From Spodoptera frugiperda (Eukaryota; Arthropoda; Insecta; Lepidoptera; Noctuidae): a DNA stretch of 64,000 nucleotides. The stretch spans positions 7,728,501 through 7,792,500 of the forward strand of contig NC_064225.1 of NCBI RefSeq assembly GCF_023101765.2, given 5' to 3'. Every line of letters begins with the position of its first letter. The stretch's first letter is position 1. This document shows positions 52,413 through 64,000 of the stretch, piece after piece. The notes below the pieces were generated by a model. That model was not told the origin of the DNA. It saw nothing but the letters and a program-made list of their open reading frames with translations, and searched no databases. A program made the position numbers and the translations under genes.

Positions 52413-54448
52413 AACCCCCGACGCAAAAAGAGGGGTGTTATAAGTTTGACGTGTCTGTCTGTCTGTCTGTGGCATCATAACTCCCGAACGGATGCAGTGA
52501 TTTCAATTTAGTTTTCTACTTAAATCTAATTAATTTATAAATTAGAATTGCAATTTTATTAAAAACACTAACTACAGTAACTACTAATAATCGATATCAA
52601 ACTAAACCTACGTTAAATAGTTTAACCTGAAAACCAGGAAAACCCAACAAATAAACTTATTAATTGACGAATACAACGAAACAATTTAGAATATACGAAA
52701 GGGGATTGACCAACTTGTATGGGACTTTGACTATTTTTGAACAAGCACTTCAGCTAATAATATATGTTTGATTAATTTATTAGTTCATATCAGTAAGAAT
52801 GAAGATACAAACTTAGTTTTGTATCAAGATTTATATTTAGTTATTTTTTTACATTTTATTGAAACTGGTTATGCATGAAACAAAACATTTTTTTTTTCTA
52901 TTAAAATGCATTATTAATCCGATTCATATGTAATTAAAATATGGTCAAGGAACTCGGCAGGTGGATTAATAATTTTCTGGTACCTTGCCCAGCTCAAAAA
53001 CCAAATAATAGTTATTATATGTGCACATCAACCTACTGTTCTATGACCCACCATGCAGTTGCAGCAATAAAGTTTTATGGCTGTCCTGCCTTTAGTGTTA
53101 TTTACATATAACATATATACAAAATATGTTTTCCAACTTATGTGTGTACTTTGTATTTTCCCACGCAATAAACTGCAGTTGCAACATTCACAATGCAAAA
53201 GAACAAAGCGAATAATATCTGTCATTTTGACGAAAAACACAACAGATTGGCAGCACTAAAGTCAAATTCAAAGCCAACTACTACAAATACTTGGTCTTAT
53301 CATAACAAATACCAATAAAATCGATTTTTTTATAGTGCTAATTTACACAAAGTTATTAGCATCAGACATTTACTAAAATTTAAATAAAATTATTGGTAAA
53401 TTACATTTTTGTTGAGCAGCCTGTTCAATAAATTAAAAATTTAAAAAACCCCCGACACAAAAACTTAATTTCCCTTTAAAAAGTAAAAAATAATAAAAGA
53501 AACCTAATCTTAAAGTACCTAAGAATGTACTAATAATTCTAAAAAAAAAATACATCGCGTTGGGGGACCGCTCCTAATTATTTCTTACTTCTCTACGATT
53601 TTTTCATAAGTATCACATGCTTGGTGTTAACATTAAAGTAAATTGATGTTTAAGTACTTAACTATAACGCAGAAAATAGAAATATAACGGCGCGGGCGGC
53701 GGTGTGCAGTCCGTATTCATGCGGTCCCCCAACGCGACGTATTTTTTTTTTAGAATTATTAGTACATTCTTAGGTACTTTAAGATTAGGTTTCTTTTATT
53801 ATTTTTTACTTTTTAAAGGGAAATTAAGTTTTTGTGTCGGGGGTTTTTTAAATTTTTAATTTAATTTTTTATTTTATACTTTTTATAGGTAGGTTAGGTT
53901 AAGTTAGGCTTAGTATATTACATATACTTACTATAATTTCAATTCTTGTTAAGGTAAAGATTACAATCAAGGTCAAGTTCGTTGATTTTTTTTTACTTAT
54001 TAATTACTAGTTTTTATTTCTATAAGTAGGCTAAAGATTACATTGGTGCAGGTTTTATACTTTTGTATTTTATAAAATATTTAATTTAATTTTTAAATTT
54101 TTTATCATTTTTTTTATTTAATTTTTAATTAAATTTTTAATTTTTCTTAATACGAAAAAATTATATCTTTCAATATTTTCTTTCAGTGCGGTTTTATGTG
54201 AGACCCCATCCCAGTATATTTGCAGACCTTCGGTTAATCTCCCGCTTACGTTACTTTCACCATCCATAACTTTAAAACGGCTCAACCGATTTTCATCAAA
54301 CATGTCTAAGAACACTCGCAGATAAGTCCCCTTTAAGACGAAAAAAACCAAATTGAAATCACTGCATCCGTTCGGGAGTTATGATGCCACAGACAGACAG
54401 ACAGACACGTCAAACTTATAACACCCCTCTTTTTGCGTCGGGGGTTAA
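52411..54448. mobile_element. Inverted-repeat DNA element, piggyBac-like ends
   Basis: Left end TTAA|CCCCCGACGCAAAAAG and right end its exact complement closing at TTAA; arms of about 97 bp include CTGTCTGTCTGTCTGTGGC. TTAA flanks and C-rich ends are the piggyBac pattern. The 2-kb interior is AT-rich and has no transposase ORF. Confidence 0.6.
53431..53868. repeat. Nested inverted repeat with about 140-bp arms
   Basis: Arms 53431-53572 and 53721-53868 are near-perfect complements (outer AAAACCCCCGACACAAAAAC, inner GTTGGGGGACCGC), with a spacer of about 150 bp. Its CCCCCGACAC ends resemble those of the surrounding element, suggesting a related element nested inside it. Confidence 0.6.
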
Positions 54449-54522
54449 AAATAGCCAGATTTGGACAATCTCCTTTAGAATATACGAAACATATTATTTT
54501 TTTTATACCTTTTTACTATTTA

Positions 54523-54904
54523 CTAGTGGTCGCCTAGTGGTCGAAATTCGACCATATATGATTTAATTTACAATACCACTTAACATACCTTCAAAGATAA
54601 TTTTTATTTAACTCAAACTCAAACAAACTCTTTTATAAAACTCTATTCATATGAGACGTCAGAATATCATCGCAATGTCTATTGATTTTGACGTTTTGTC
54701 AAATACGATCAGATACTATGCATGTGAGTGTAATGTTTTATTTATTGATTTAATGTACTTTATAAGCATTATTTTTGAAAAATATTAGCGTTCTGTACTT
54801 CTCCTACACATAAACTATAAGTGTACCAAATTTTATGCTCCTACGTCCGCGCAATTTTCGTAAAAAGCGGTCCAAAGTTTTTGCATCACGTATTAATATA
54901 TAGA
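54523..54904 (-). mobile_element. Complete non-autonomous Helitron, reverse
   Basis: It reads CTAG at the left and ends AATATATAGA|T: the reverse of the TC...CTAG structure, with A and T flanks. 382 bp. Confidence 0.8.
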
Positions 54905-55150
54905 TAACATGAACCGAAGTCGTGTAACGATCGACATAGAATTATCTATACTCCGTTAGAGCGTTTTCTTTGTACTAAAAGTTGTATTATATTATATTTT
55001 TCATTGCTTTTTACTATTTTGTAAAAACAAATTTCCAATGAATTAAAACAATAACATGAACAATTGTAATGACACCATTGCGCGATCAACGCCATCTATC
55101 TACGGAGTATAGGAACAGCCCGACATTGTTCAATTCCGTACTATAAGTAC

Positions 55151-55412
55151 TGTTCGGAAACTTCTCCGAACCGAATATAAAAACTTCTCGAACATAAATA
55201 CTTTTTGTTTGCTGGCTGGCGACGGCATCAGAGGGAGGATCACGACTCGCACTTTCGCCCGAGCAGCTGTAAGCATCACATGTACGCGTCGCGCGCATCA
55301 AAATTATTCTTTTGTTTTTTCTCAAACCGTTTTGTAATCCGTTGTACATAAATAAACCAGTACCTATTATATTTTTATATTATTATACAGCCCAAGTATT
55401 CTCTCCCTAACA
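55151..55412 (+). mobile_element. Solo LTR
   Basis: TGTTCGGAAAC...TCTCCCTAACA, 262 bp, with TATAAAA at 55176-55182 and AATAAA at 55351-55356. A perfect 5-bp duplication AGTAC lies at 55146-55150 and 55413-55417. No internal region, so it probably arose by LTR-LTR recombination. The target was itself a palindrome around CAATTCCGTACTATAAGTAC. Orientation is inferred from the promoter and poly(A) signals. Confidence 0.85.
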
Positions 55413-55494
55413 AGTACTATAAGTACGGAATTGAACAATAGATGGCGCTGTATGTCCGGAATAAATTATTTTTTTATTTTATTTTTTTGATTTT

Positions 55495-55830
55495 TGAAAT
55501 AAAAACTATGTCCTATGTCCTTTCTAAGGTTCTAAACTATATCTGTACCAAATTTCAACCAAATCCGTCAAATAGTTGCGGAGATTAATGGTATAAGCAC
55601 AGAATAGTGTTCGACGTGATTATTTAATTTGTCATAACTTTTTTATTTATGAACCGATTGACATGAAACAAACACTAAAATAATGTTAATTGAAGCATAG
55701 TACAATATATTCGTGAAAACCGCATCCAACTCGAATCAGCCGTTTCTGAGATTAGCGTGCACAGATAAACAGACAAACAGACAAAAAAAAAGTTAATTAC
55801 ATTTTTAGGTTCGACATCGACATAACAATA
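55495..55830 (+). repeat. Dispersed repeat of RTE-like tail type
   Basis: ACCAAATTTCAACCAAATCC, AGCCGTTTCTGAGATTAGCG and an ACAGACAAACAGACA run are typical of lepidopteran RTE-derived repeats. Confidence 0.4.
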
Positions 55831-55914
55831 ACCCCTGCTATTTTTTTTATTTTTATTTTCAATGTACAGACAGCACTTTTCTACGATTTTATTATATGTA
55901 TAGATTTATTATAT

Positions 55915-56010
55915 GTTTAGATATAGATAGATATAGATGTATAGATATAGATAGATGTATAGATATAGATAGATATAGATGTATAGATATAGATAGATAT
56001 ATAGATATTA
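55915..56010. repeat. GATA/GATATA microsatellite
   Basis: Irregular array of AGATATAGATAGAT-type units. The spacing is not that of a CRISPR array. Confidence 0.85.
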
Positions 56011-56289
56011 AGATTTACTTTGTAATCTGGCTTTTTACACCAAATAAATATTTTATTATTATTACTAGCAAACCCCGCAAATGTTTCGCCACCAGATGTT
56101 TCTTTTTGTAACATTTCGTTTGGGTAATAAAAGATGAAGAAAAATTACTTGTTTTGTTTTATTTATGTTTTTCCTGAATTTTTTTTGCTGTAAACCGAAC
56201 GGAGCCCGAGAACTTTCCCAGGAATTCAAAACCGTGGAAATCATCGTGCGTTCTGAAGTTATAGCGTCAGGAAAGAAAACGGCTTATTT

Positions 56290-56378
56290 TTAGGGTTCCG
56301 TAGCCAAATGACAGAACGGAACCCTTAAGGTTCGTCATGTCTGTCTGTTCGTCCGTCCGTCCGTATGTCGCAGACATT
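56290..56378 (+). repeat. CCGGCCAAGTGC element, terminal fragment
   Basis: AGGGTTCCGTAGCCAAATGA plus GTCCGTCCGTCCGTATGTCG; interrupted by the LTR that starts at 56379. Confidence 0.5.
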
Positions 56379-56499
56379 TGCAATGTCGTGTGTTCGGGAG
56401 CAATGAAGGAGACGTGTTTAGCTTACGAATACCTTTAATTGACTACCTTAAACGACTAACTTACACTACTTATAGGGGCGAGGTGTCACACACACTACA
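56379..56499 (-). repeat. Possible 3' LTR remnant of a second Mag-like element
   Basis: The complement runs from TGTAGTGTGTGTGACACC to CGACATTGCA (TG...CA, 121 bp) and is preceded by the purine tract ACGGGGGAG. No matching 5' LTR or ORF was found, so the rest of the element is lost or replaced by the family A insertion. Confidence 0.45.
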
Positions 56500-56650
56500 C
56501 CTCCCCCGTTTTTGGAAAAAAAAAGATTATTTTAATACTTTTTTTTGAAATTTAAACCTAACGAAAAAATAAAATCTAAATATATTAACCGCACTGTTGA
56601 CAATTGTTACAAAATGTTGAATTCTATTATCTATTTATCTCTTTTACATA

Positions 56651-58801
56651 TCTGGGGGCACGGCAGTGCCCCCGCCAAGTCGAGCAAAAAAAAGCGGCAC
56701 GGCCGTACCATCCTTTTCTCGAAGCAATTCGGGCCTTTTTCGACCCCCTATAATTCGGTTGTGGATAAAGCAAGAAACCTGAATCTTCAGTAACTAATCC
56801 GGCATTGTATAAACACGGAATATTTAAAATTTCAGTGAATTTGAACCAGTAGTTTAAGAATGACAACTTGTTAAAGTTTCTAAATTTTGTCACTCACTGA
56901 CTCACCGATCATCAAAAGTCCAAGGCACTTCTAGCAGACTTAGAAGCTTCATATTTGGAATACATATAGAGTTTAGTGTCTTAATCATGGGAAAACTTAA
57001 ATATTTTGTAATTTCGGTCCAGTTTTCCAAATACACCAACTGCATCAATAACTTTGTAATCCCATATAAATATATGGGATTACAAAGTTATTTATGCAGT
57101 TGGTGGTTGGTGGTGGTTATAAATGACAATGCCAGAATCTCTATAGAGCTTTGCCCCACCAAAAATATATATTGTACAGGCATACCAAATGTAGCATTCT
57201 ATTGCTGCTCTATTAGTGATAACTAAAAACAGGATTAAAAGCCTTTAGACGTTGCGGTTTCTATATAAATCTAAGAACAAAATATTACATTTAGGTTAGG
57301 TACCTTTTTAGATTAATTGCATGTAATGGTAGAAATAATTAAATTAAGTGCTTTATATTATTACAATGTTATCATAGGGTGTTTAGCTATGAAAGGGAGG
57401 AATGTCATCACCAATATCACCTTTAGTAATCCTATTTTTAATTCATAGTCATAACGAAACAACAATGTAAACAGAACAGCCAGAGCGCATGTCAAATAAT
57501 GACTTTTTGGTCATAACTGACATACGCACGCCAATGACGTTTCGTTACATCTAATCACTAACGTTCAAACACGAAATAATAATTAGAATATGCATTCATT
57601 ATAATATATATTATAAAAATAAATAAATTAACTAACAGTATGTATTTATACCAAATTCATATTAAAATCCGTACACATTACATTAATAAATCTTTTTTTA
57701 TTGAATGACTCTTTGTGTTCCTTGTGCAAGCGTACTAAGAAACGCAGATAGTCGCGATAAATACAGGAAATAGGCCTTGGGTTTTTTAAATTCTTTTTAT
57801 TTCTTAATTTTTATCCGCAACTTTATCAGAATAATAATTAGGTAACCAAGGGTCTTATTTTCATTGCATAATATTGATTAATTTACATTTCTTGTACATT
57901 GATGAAATTAAGTGGGGCAGGATCTGGCATTGTCATTTAATAGGTGTAGATAGGTACCTACCATATGAGGCAAGGGAGGGGGTATAGGGTGGGTAAGGGT
58001 GTGTTTAGCCCATGAAACTGAACAACATTATTACTTGTAAAATGGTCGACGTAATGAAAAACACATGATTGGACATGTCTTGAAGTACGAAAATCTAATA
58101 ATAAAACAATATAATTATCAAGAAGTAGTACCGGAAAAGAAAAAGAGGAAGACTACATATAAAAATAAGAAAATATCATAAGACCTTTAACAAAATTCGT
58201 TAGAAGTAGATGGTATCAAAAAGAAAGGCTCTACAAAAAGAAGTGAGATCCCATCAAAAACATCCTGTAAAAAACCCAAGTCTCGCAACTCAGTCTTTCT
58301 ACCGTCAAAAGTTGTGAGATCCATGTAATACCAAGTCGGTTAATCTATTTAGTGTCTACTTGAAGGACCTTCTGTCTTAAGTTATTACATAAGTTATTAT
58401 CATGCCAATATTAAAAATATTTAACGTTTTAAACAAATAGATCGACTTGGACATCGCATGAAAACAAAATGAATATTACAATATTATATTAGATTCTTTA
58501 GTCTCTCGCGCCTCACGCGATTGAAACTCTCGTTCCTGTTGGTCGCTGGCCCGTCGTGCTGTGTAGTGTGATACATACTAATAATCAAATCAAGCGATGT
58601 CCAAGTCGATCTATTTGTTTAAAACGTTAAATATTTTTAATATTGGCATGATAATAACTTATGTAATAACTTAAGACAGAAGGTCCTTCAAGTAGACACT
58701 AAATAGATTAACCGACTTGGTATTACATGGATCTCACAACTTTTGACGGTAGAAAGACTGAGTTGCGAGACTTGGGTTTTTTACAGGATGTTTTTGATGG
58801 G
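56651..58801 (+). mobile_element. Palindrome-tailed element, family A, copy 2
   Basis: It is almost identical to 31691-33473 over the head (to about 57122), the middle (57936-58100) and the tail palindrome (58243-58801). It lacks the OTU-bearing segment of copy 1 and instead has an 810-bp insertion at 57125-57934. Confidence 0.68.
57125..57934. mobile_element. TIR element inserted into family A copy 2
   Basis: Ends GACAATGCCAGA and TCTGGCATTGTC are exact inverted repeats, flanked by AT on both sides. Family A copy 1 shows the empty site at about 32160-32168. No transposase ORF. The superfamily is not assigned. Confidence 0.7.
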
Positions 58802-60057
58802 ATTTTGTTTTTCATAATAATATAATCGTTCTCCGTTAACATAAACCCTCATTACCTTTATAACTAGGTACACATTAATATATTTTATTTTATTTAACTT
58901 ATTTCACTACCATTGTCGTAAGGTACATACATTACATAATACACATGTGAGCACATTACATTTATACAGGACTCTCCGGTACCTGCTTTTCATTTTATTT
59001 ATTTCATTATATTATTCACCATTCTTCATTTCATTATATTTATGCTCACTTTATTCATTTATTTTATAATTTAGTGTCAATATTTAAGGTTTCTATTAAC
59101 CTCCAATAGATTCTCACAGAGAGAGCTCGTCTGCACCATGATCGAACTAAGGACATGACCACTAAACTGTACCTTACCATGTGTACCTATTATATTTATT
59201 AATTACTTATCATTTAACTATCACAAACCAACATAACACAATCTAATTGAATTGCTTGGTTGACAAAATTATACGTTGTCCTTAGGTGATCAGCCTTCAG
59301 TCACACGCCAAAACTTGTGTACCAAGTCATTCCAAATTATCTAAAACCCAAACTTACAAACGTTTACAAACAATGAACACATTCCAAAGCTTTGTTGATA
59401 TCAAATTTCATTCATTTAATTATTAATTTCATAAGACAAAACCAAAGTGCAGTTGTTATTGTTACTCGGTGTCAAGTAACATGATTCTTCCAATACAATC
59501 TGACACTCGGTATGACATCATCTACCTATATGGGCATGGGAACATTCCTTCAATCCCTATTATTCATGCTATGCATACTATATAATTACAAAATTTTACA
59601 TTATTTCGGCAGAAAAAAAAAATATTACTTACAGAATTTACTATACAAAAAAAAATACTGATTGTCAACAGGCGTGAACTATACTATTAACTTAGTATAA
59701 GTACTTACTATTACAATAATATAAAAAAATAAAATTATGTAGATAAATCTAAATTAAAAATAATATCTTAATATTAAACCCTAATTATTATTATACCATT
59801 TTTTTTTCACATTTTGGTGTCCACTTTCACTCACTTATCACTTAAAAAAACAACACTATTTGAGTCCGGTTACTCCATACTGCGTGGCCAGGGTAGCGGA
59901 GATAATCTCGGACGCTCCCTGGTGGCCAACATCTCCCGGCTCCATCCCATGCGACACCTACTGCTCCCGGCAGGTCCACATCTGGCTGCATCGACACCCG
60001 GCAGCCAGCAAAACATCTTCACTATTTCACACTTTTTCACTACTTTTAGCCCACTAA
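58802..60057. other. AT-rich stretch, no gene recognised
   Basis: The last 200 bases (about 59860-60010) are GC-richer and contain short open stretches on both strands, but no family could be assigned. It may be the interior of the LTR element whose end lies at 56379-56499. Confidence 0.35.
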
Positions 60058-61734
60058 TCTGGGGGCACGGTAGTGCCCCCGCCAAGACGAGCCAAGCGAA
60101 GCGCAAGCGCAAGGGCACTACCTACCTTTTCTCGAAGCGCTTCGTCGTATTTTTGAACCTTCATAACTTGAGTTTGGGTTATACCAGATAAACAAAATTT
60201 TCAGGATATAATGTCAGTGGTAAACTTAATAAACCTCTAAAGTTTCAATTGCATAGCTCTTATACTTTAGATTTTATTGATATCTAAAATACCCCGATTT
60301 CGTCACTCACTCACTGATGATCAACAAAATTCTTAAGGTACTTCCTGAAGTCCTAGAAAACTGAAATTTGGTATGTAAGCTAGTATTAGTACCCAAACAA
60401 CAAAAAAATCCTAAAACTTGGAACTTTTACCCCCAACCCCTTAAACTAGGGGGTGAAAGTTTGTTCGAGACTTCCGCAACTTTTGACGCTAGAGGTCTGA
60501 ATGCGGCCGCGGAGGGGTAAAAATCTGAAATAGGGAAACTTAATTCCCTATTTCCTGCTTGAGATCTGAAAATTATACACAAGTACATAGAACACAAACT
60601 TTTCATCAAATCAAAACATTATCCTACCCATAAGTACTTAGATATGAATAATATTACTACACTTCACTTCGGTAAGTGTTTATTAATAAACCTATACTTT
60701 TGAACATAAGCATCGTAAGTATAGTATGCGCCAACGCCCGCCGCCTGCCCCCTCGTCCCCGCGCAGTAGTTAAAAATAATCGGCCCGTCAGCGAGCGCGG
60801 CACCCGAACGCGGGCAGACGCGCGAGGGCAGACGTCGTTGACGGTTGTCTCGTTGAATGAAAAATTTTCGGAATATTTCGGTGATTTAAAAGTTTGCTAT
60901 CGCGGAGAAAAAAACCATTTGCCTAATATTTAATTGTTAGTAGTTTAGTAGGTAAAGGTTTAGATGCTAGTGTTTTAATTTTCATTGATAAAAGGTATTA
61001 GGATTACGTTTGCAATTTTCTTATAAATTTAGTAGTTTAGTAGGTGAAGGTTTAGTTAGGTACTAGTGTTTTAATTTTCATTGATAAAAAGTATTAGCAT
61101 TACGTTTGCAATTTTCTCACAAATTTAATTAAGAAATTCAAAGATTGAATAAGTAGGTATTTGCAATTAAGTAGTATAGGTTAGTAGGTATAATATGTTT
61201 ATAGTTGTTTATGTAGGTACGACTTAGTGAGAATAATTTGATACGTAGGTCATTGTTTAATTTTCATTGTTAATAGGTTTAACTTAAGTAGTTTAGGATT
61301 ACGTACGGTTTGAATATTGTATAGTAGGTAGAAAATTACGAAACCTACAAAAAGAAATGAAATCCCACAAAAACATTTCATGTTAAATGTTGCCAAGACG
61401 AGACCATATAGCTCGCACTGTCAAAAAGTAATCAGATCCCGTGTAGAGCCAAGTTTCTAACCCTACATGCCCAGACCTAAATCGATAAGCCCTAATTTCA
61501 CACTCAAGTTACGGGGAAATTCTACAGCCATAGCTCGTACTGCGTAGTTCGTAGCGCGTAGCAGAGTTTTTACGCTATAATCTCGTAGGCGTGCAAACCT
61601 TGGATGTAACTGGCGAGTCGGCCGCACGGACTTTTTGCTATTCGTCATATGGGCTTGAGCTTAAAAATCTATTCAATCTTCTAAACTCTTTCCGTGCGGC
61701 CAACTCGCCAGTTACGTCCAAGGTTTGCACGCCT
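60058..61734 (+). mobile_element. Palindrome-tailed element, family C, copy 2, cut in the palindrome
   Basis: It follows 29618-31370 from the hairpin head through the left palindrome arm and loop, with an extra block of about 350 bp at 60930-61340. The right arm stops after GGTTTGCACGCCT at 61734, where ribosomal spacer sequence begins. Confidence 0.68.
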
Positions 61735-62130
61735 GCATCTTGAAAATACGTATTCGTACAATCGAAGCGAACCGTTCGCGTATATAGACGCGTAACCGCA
61801 TTGCGTAACGGACAAGAAGACGGCACACGGCGCTCGAGCAAGCGCGCGCCACGCAACCCCCAATGTTCAATCGAAATTGTTCACCGTAGAGTCGCGGGCG
61901 CGCCTGTCGGGCGCGCGTCGCTATCCTCTGTACGTCCGATACGCGCGGCTACGCACGCGATCGTTCGTTACAAATGATTCATACGCGATGACACGATCAA
62001 CGTTAACATTCGCATACGCGATATATTTGAACGGACAACGGGGTGGACGGGTCTCGTGCGAGACTCGCATCATCCCGATGAGCCGTCATCAGCGCGCGTT
62101 AAGCACGCAATGTGGCATATGTATTTTATA
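61735..62130 (-). other. ITS2, partial
   Basis: GC-rich sequence with many CGCG motifs between 5.8S and the broken family C element. Assigned by position only, since spacers are not conserved. The 28S-proximal end of the spacer is missing. Confidence 0.7.
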
Positions 62131-62290
62131 CAGCCGGCCCTCAGACAGGAGTGGTCCTGGATGTGTCTCCACGGACCGCAATGTGCGTTCGAAATGTCGA
62201 TGTTCAAATGTGTCCTGCAGTTCACACTATGACGCGCAGTTAACTGCGTTCTTCATCGACCCGCGAGCCAAGTGATCCACCGTCCAGGGT
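62131..62290 (-). rRNA. 5.8S rRNA
   Basis: The complement contains GGATCACTTGGCTCG, CGATGAAGAACGCAG, ACATCGACATTTCGAACGC and the 3' pairing block GAGGGCCGGCTGT. About 160 nt; the ends are placed by homology, within a few bases. It looks intact. Confidence 0.93.
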
Positions 62291-62677
62291 AATAGTTTTA
62301 GATTCGTATCGAAGCGATAAAACTCCGACAACAAATCACCAACCACAACCGCATGGATTGCAATCGAAAAAGTTACAAAAATAATAATAGAAAATAATTA
62401 TGTCATGACGACAAATAATATTGTCCGATCCCACCGCTGCGTGATGGATCGTTGTTGTTTGTTGTGTTAACGAACGCGTCCAACGGCGCTCGGGGCGCGG
62501 ATTTCGTTGCCCGTCTGCGCGCCGTGCGAGGACGCGACGCGGGATCAACGCCGCCGAACGTGTTAAAGTCCGAGACGGCGTGCCGATCCCTTATGATGGA
62601 TGGATAATCAATGTTTACGTTTGTTTCGATCACGCTCGACACCGCGCACACGGCACTCGGTCTCGCGCAAACAACGT
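62291..62677 (-). other. ITS1
   Basis: Spacer of about 390 bp between the 18S 3' end and 5.8S; assigned by position. Confidence 0.85.
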
Positions 62678-62699
62678 TAATGATCCTTCCGCAGGTTCC

Positions 62700-62735
<36 letters not shown>

Positions 62736-62819
62736 AATGATCAAGTTTGGTCAACTTCCCAGCAACGCCGACGGCCGTGAAGCCACCGCGTGTCGGTCCG
62801 AAGACCTCACTAAATCATT

Positions 62820-62865
<46 letters not shown>

Positions 62866-63333
62866 ATCAACGCGAGCTTATGACTCGCGCTTACTAGGAA
62901 TTCCTCGTTTATGGGGGATAATTGCAAACCCCAATCCCCAGCACGAAGGAGTTTCAGCGGGTTGCCCGGGCCTCTAGGCCAGGGAGAACATGCTGATTCC
63001 TTCAGTGTAGCGCGCGTGCGGCCCAGGACATCTAAGGGCATCACAGACCTGTTATTGCTCAATCTCGTGCGGCTCGAAGCCGCCGGTCCCTCTAAGAAGA
63101 ATTTTAATACGTCGCCAGTGAGTTGCGTGACGGAGCCACGCACACCTAAATGACGACGCCTATTTAGCAGGCTAGAGTCTCGTTCGTTACCGGAATTAAC
63201 CAGACAAATCGCTCCACCAACTAAGAACGGCCATGCACCACCACCCACCGAATCAAGAAAGAGCTGTTAATCTGTCAATCCTTCCGGTGTCCGGGCCTGG
63301 TGAGATTTCCCGTGTTGAGTCAAATTAAGCCGC

Positions 63334-63382
<49 letters not shown>

Positions 63383-64000
63383 TTTGCAACCATACTCCCC
63401 CCGGAGTCCAAAATCTTTGGTTTCCCGGAAGCTGCCCGCCGAGCCATTGTAGTAACGTCGGCGGATCGCTAGATGACATATTTACGGTTAGAACTAGGGC
63501 GGTATCTAATCGCCTTCGAACCTCTAACTTTCGTTCTTGATTGATGAAAACACCTTTGGCAAATGCTTTCGCTGATGTTCGTCTTGCGACGATCCAAGAA
63601 TTTCACCTCTAACGTCGCAATACGAATGCCCCCAGTTATCCCTATTAATCATTACCTCGGAGTTCTGAAAACCAACAAAATAGAACCGAGATCATATTCT
63701 ATTATTCCATGCACGAAATATTCAAGCAGCATTTTGAGCCCGCTTTGAGCACTCTAATTTGTTCAAAGTAAAATTGTCGGCCCACCTCGACACTCATTGA
63801 AGAGCACCGCGATAGGATTTTGATATTGAACCGACGTTTAACCGACGGCTCACCGACGATATGCTCCGCAGACGTGTCAGTATCACCGCGGATGCGGTGC
63901 ACCGACAGCGCGGCGCACAAATGCAACTACGAGCTTTTTAACCGCAACAATTTTAGTATACGCTATTGGAGCTGGAATTACCGCGGCTGCTGGCACCAGA
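62678..64000 (-). rRNA. 18S rRNA, 3' two thirds
   Basis: The complement ends GGAAGGATCATTA at 62678. Going upstream it contains the universal GTACACACCGCCCGTCGC, AAACTTAAAGGAATTGACGG and GGTGAAATTCTTGGAT blocks, and near the window edge CAGCAGCCGCGGTAATTCC. About 1323 nt are present; the 5' part lies beyond the window. Key conserved blocks show no obvious damage, so it could be a functional copy. Confidence 0.96.

Noticed and set aside
55915..56010. CRISPR-like regular spacing
   Set aside because: Units are GATA-type microsatellite with no distinct spacers, in a eukaryotic genome.
62751..63248. 165-codon open frame on the - strand
   Set aside because: It lies wholly inside the 18S rRNA gene.

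Overview
The window looks like lepidopteran nuclear DNA. It has an AT-rich background, a GT-AG multi-exon gene, repeat families typical of moths and butterflies (a tRNA-derived SINE, LINE tails, Helitrons, a Mag-type LTR element), R1 retrotransposons, and insect ribosomal DNA at the right edge. Nothing in it is bacterial. Identifications come from reading motifs and from memory of the families; no database search was run.

Layout: (1) 1-18.7 kb holds one host gene on the + strand. I assembled 13 coding exons that splice in frame to 564 codons plus a stop (277..16551). Its introns carry a SINE, a MITE, two copies of a palindrome-tailed element and an apparently intact 4.6-kb Mag/Gypsy element in antisense. 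(2) 17.5-18.1 kb is a Helitron nested inside a MITE. (3) 19.86-25.07 kb is a complete Gypsy element on + with 300-bp LTRs, a TAAA target duplication and a 1489-codon Gag-Pol ORF. (4) 25-29 kb is AT-rich and contains a tandem duplication carrying two copies of a terminal-exon-like sequence. (5) 29.6-36.8 kb is a block of hairpin-headed, palindrome-tailed elements (families A, B, C), one carrying a truncated OTU-protease ORF. (6) 36.8-50.4 kb is a head-to-tail array of six R1-clade retrotransposons on the - strand, joined by copies or variants of the 28S R1 target sequence and starting at a 28S fragment. Most copies are internally deleted or frameshifted. (7) 50.5-61.7 kb is LINE debris, a Helitron cluster, a TTAA-flanked inverted-repeat element, a solo LTR and second copies of families A and C. 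(8) 61.7-64.0 kb is ribosomal DNA on the - strand: partial ITS2, 5.8S, ITS1 and the 3' two thirds of 18S.

Read along the - strand, the order is 18S - ITS1 - 5.8S - ITS2 - transposon block - 28S fragment (R2 site empty, R1 site occupied) - R1 array. All rRNA pieces share one orientation and stand in transcription order. The simplest reading is that the right half of the window is the decayed edge of a ribosomal DNA array, broken up by transposons, with R1 elements inserted into each other's target duplications. An assembly join cannot be excluded. The host gene lies at the far left and is probably the only ordinary protein-coding locus here.
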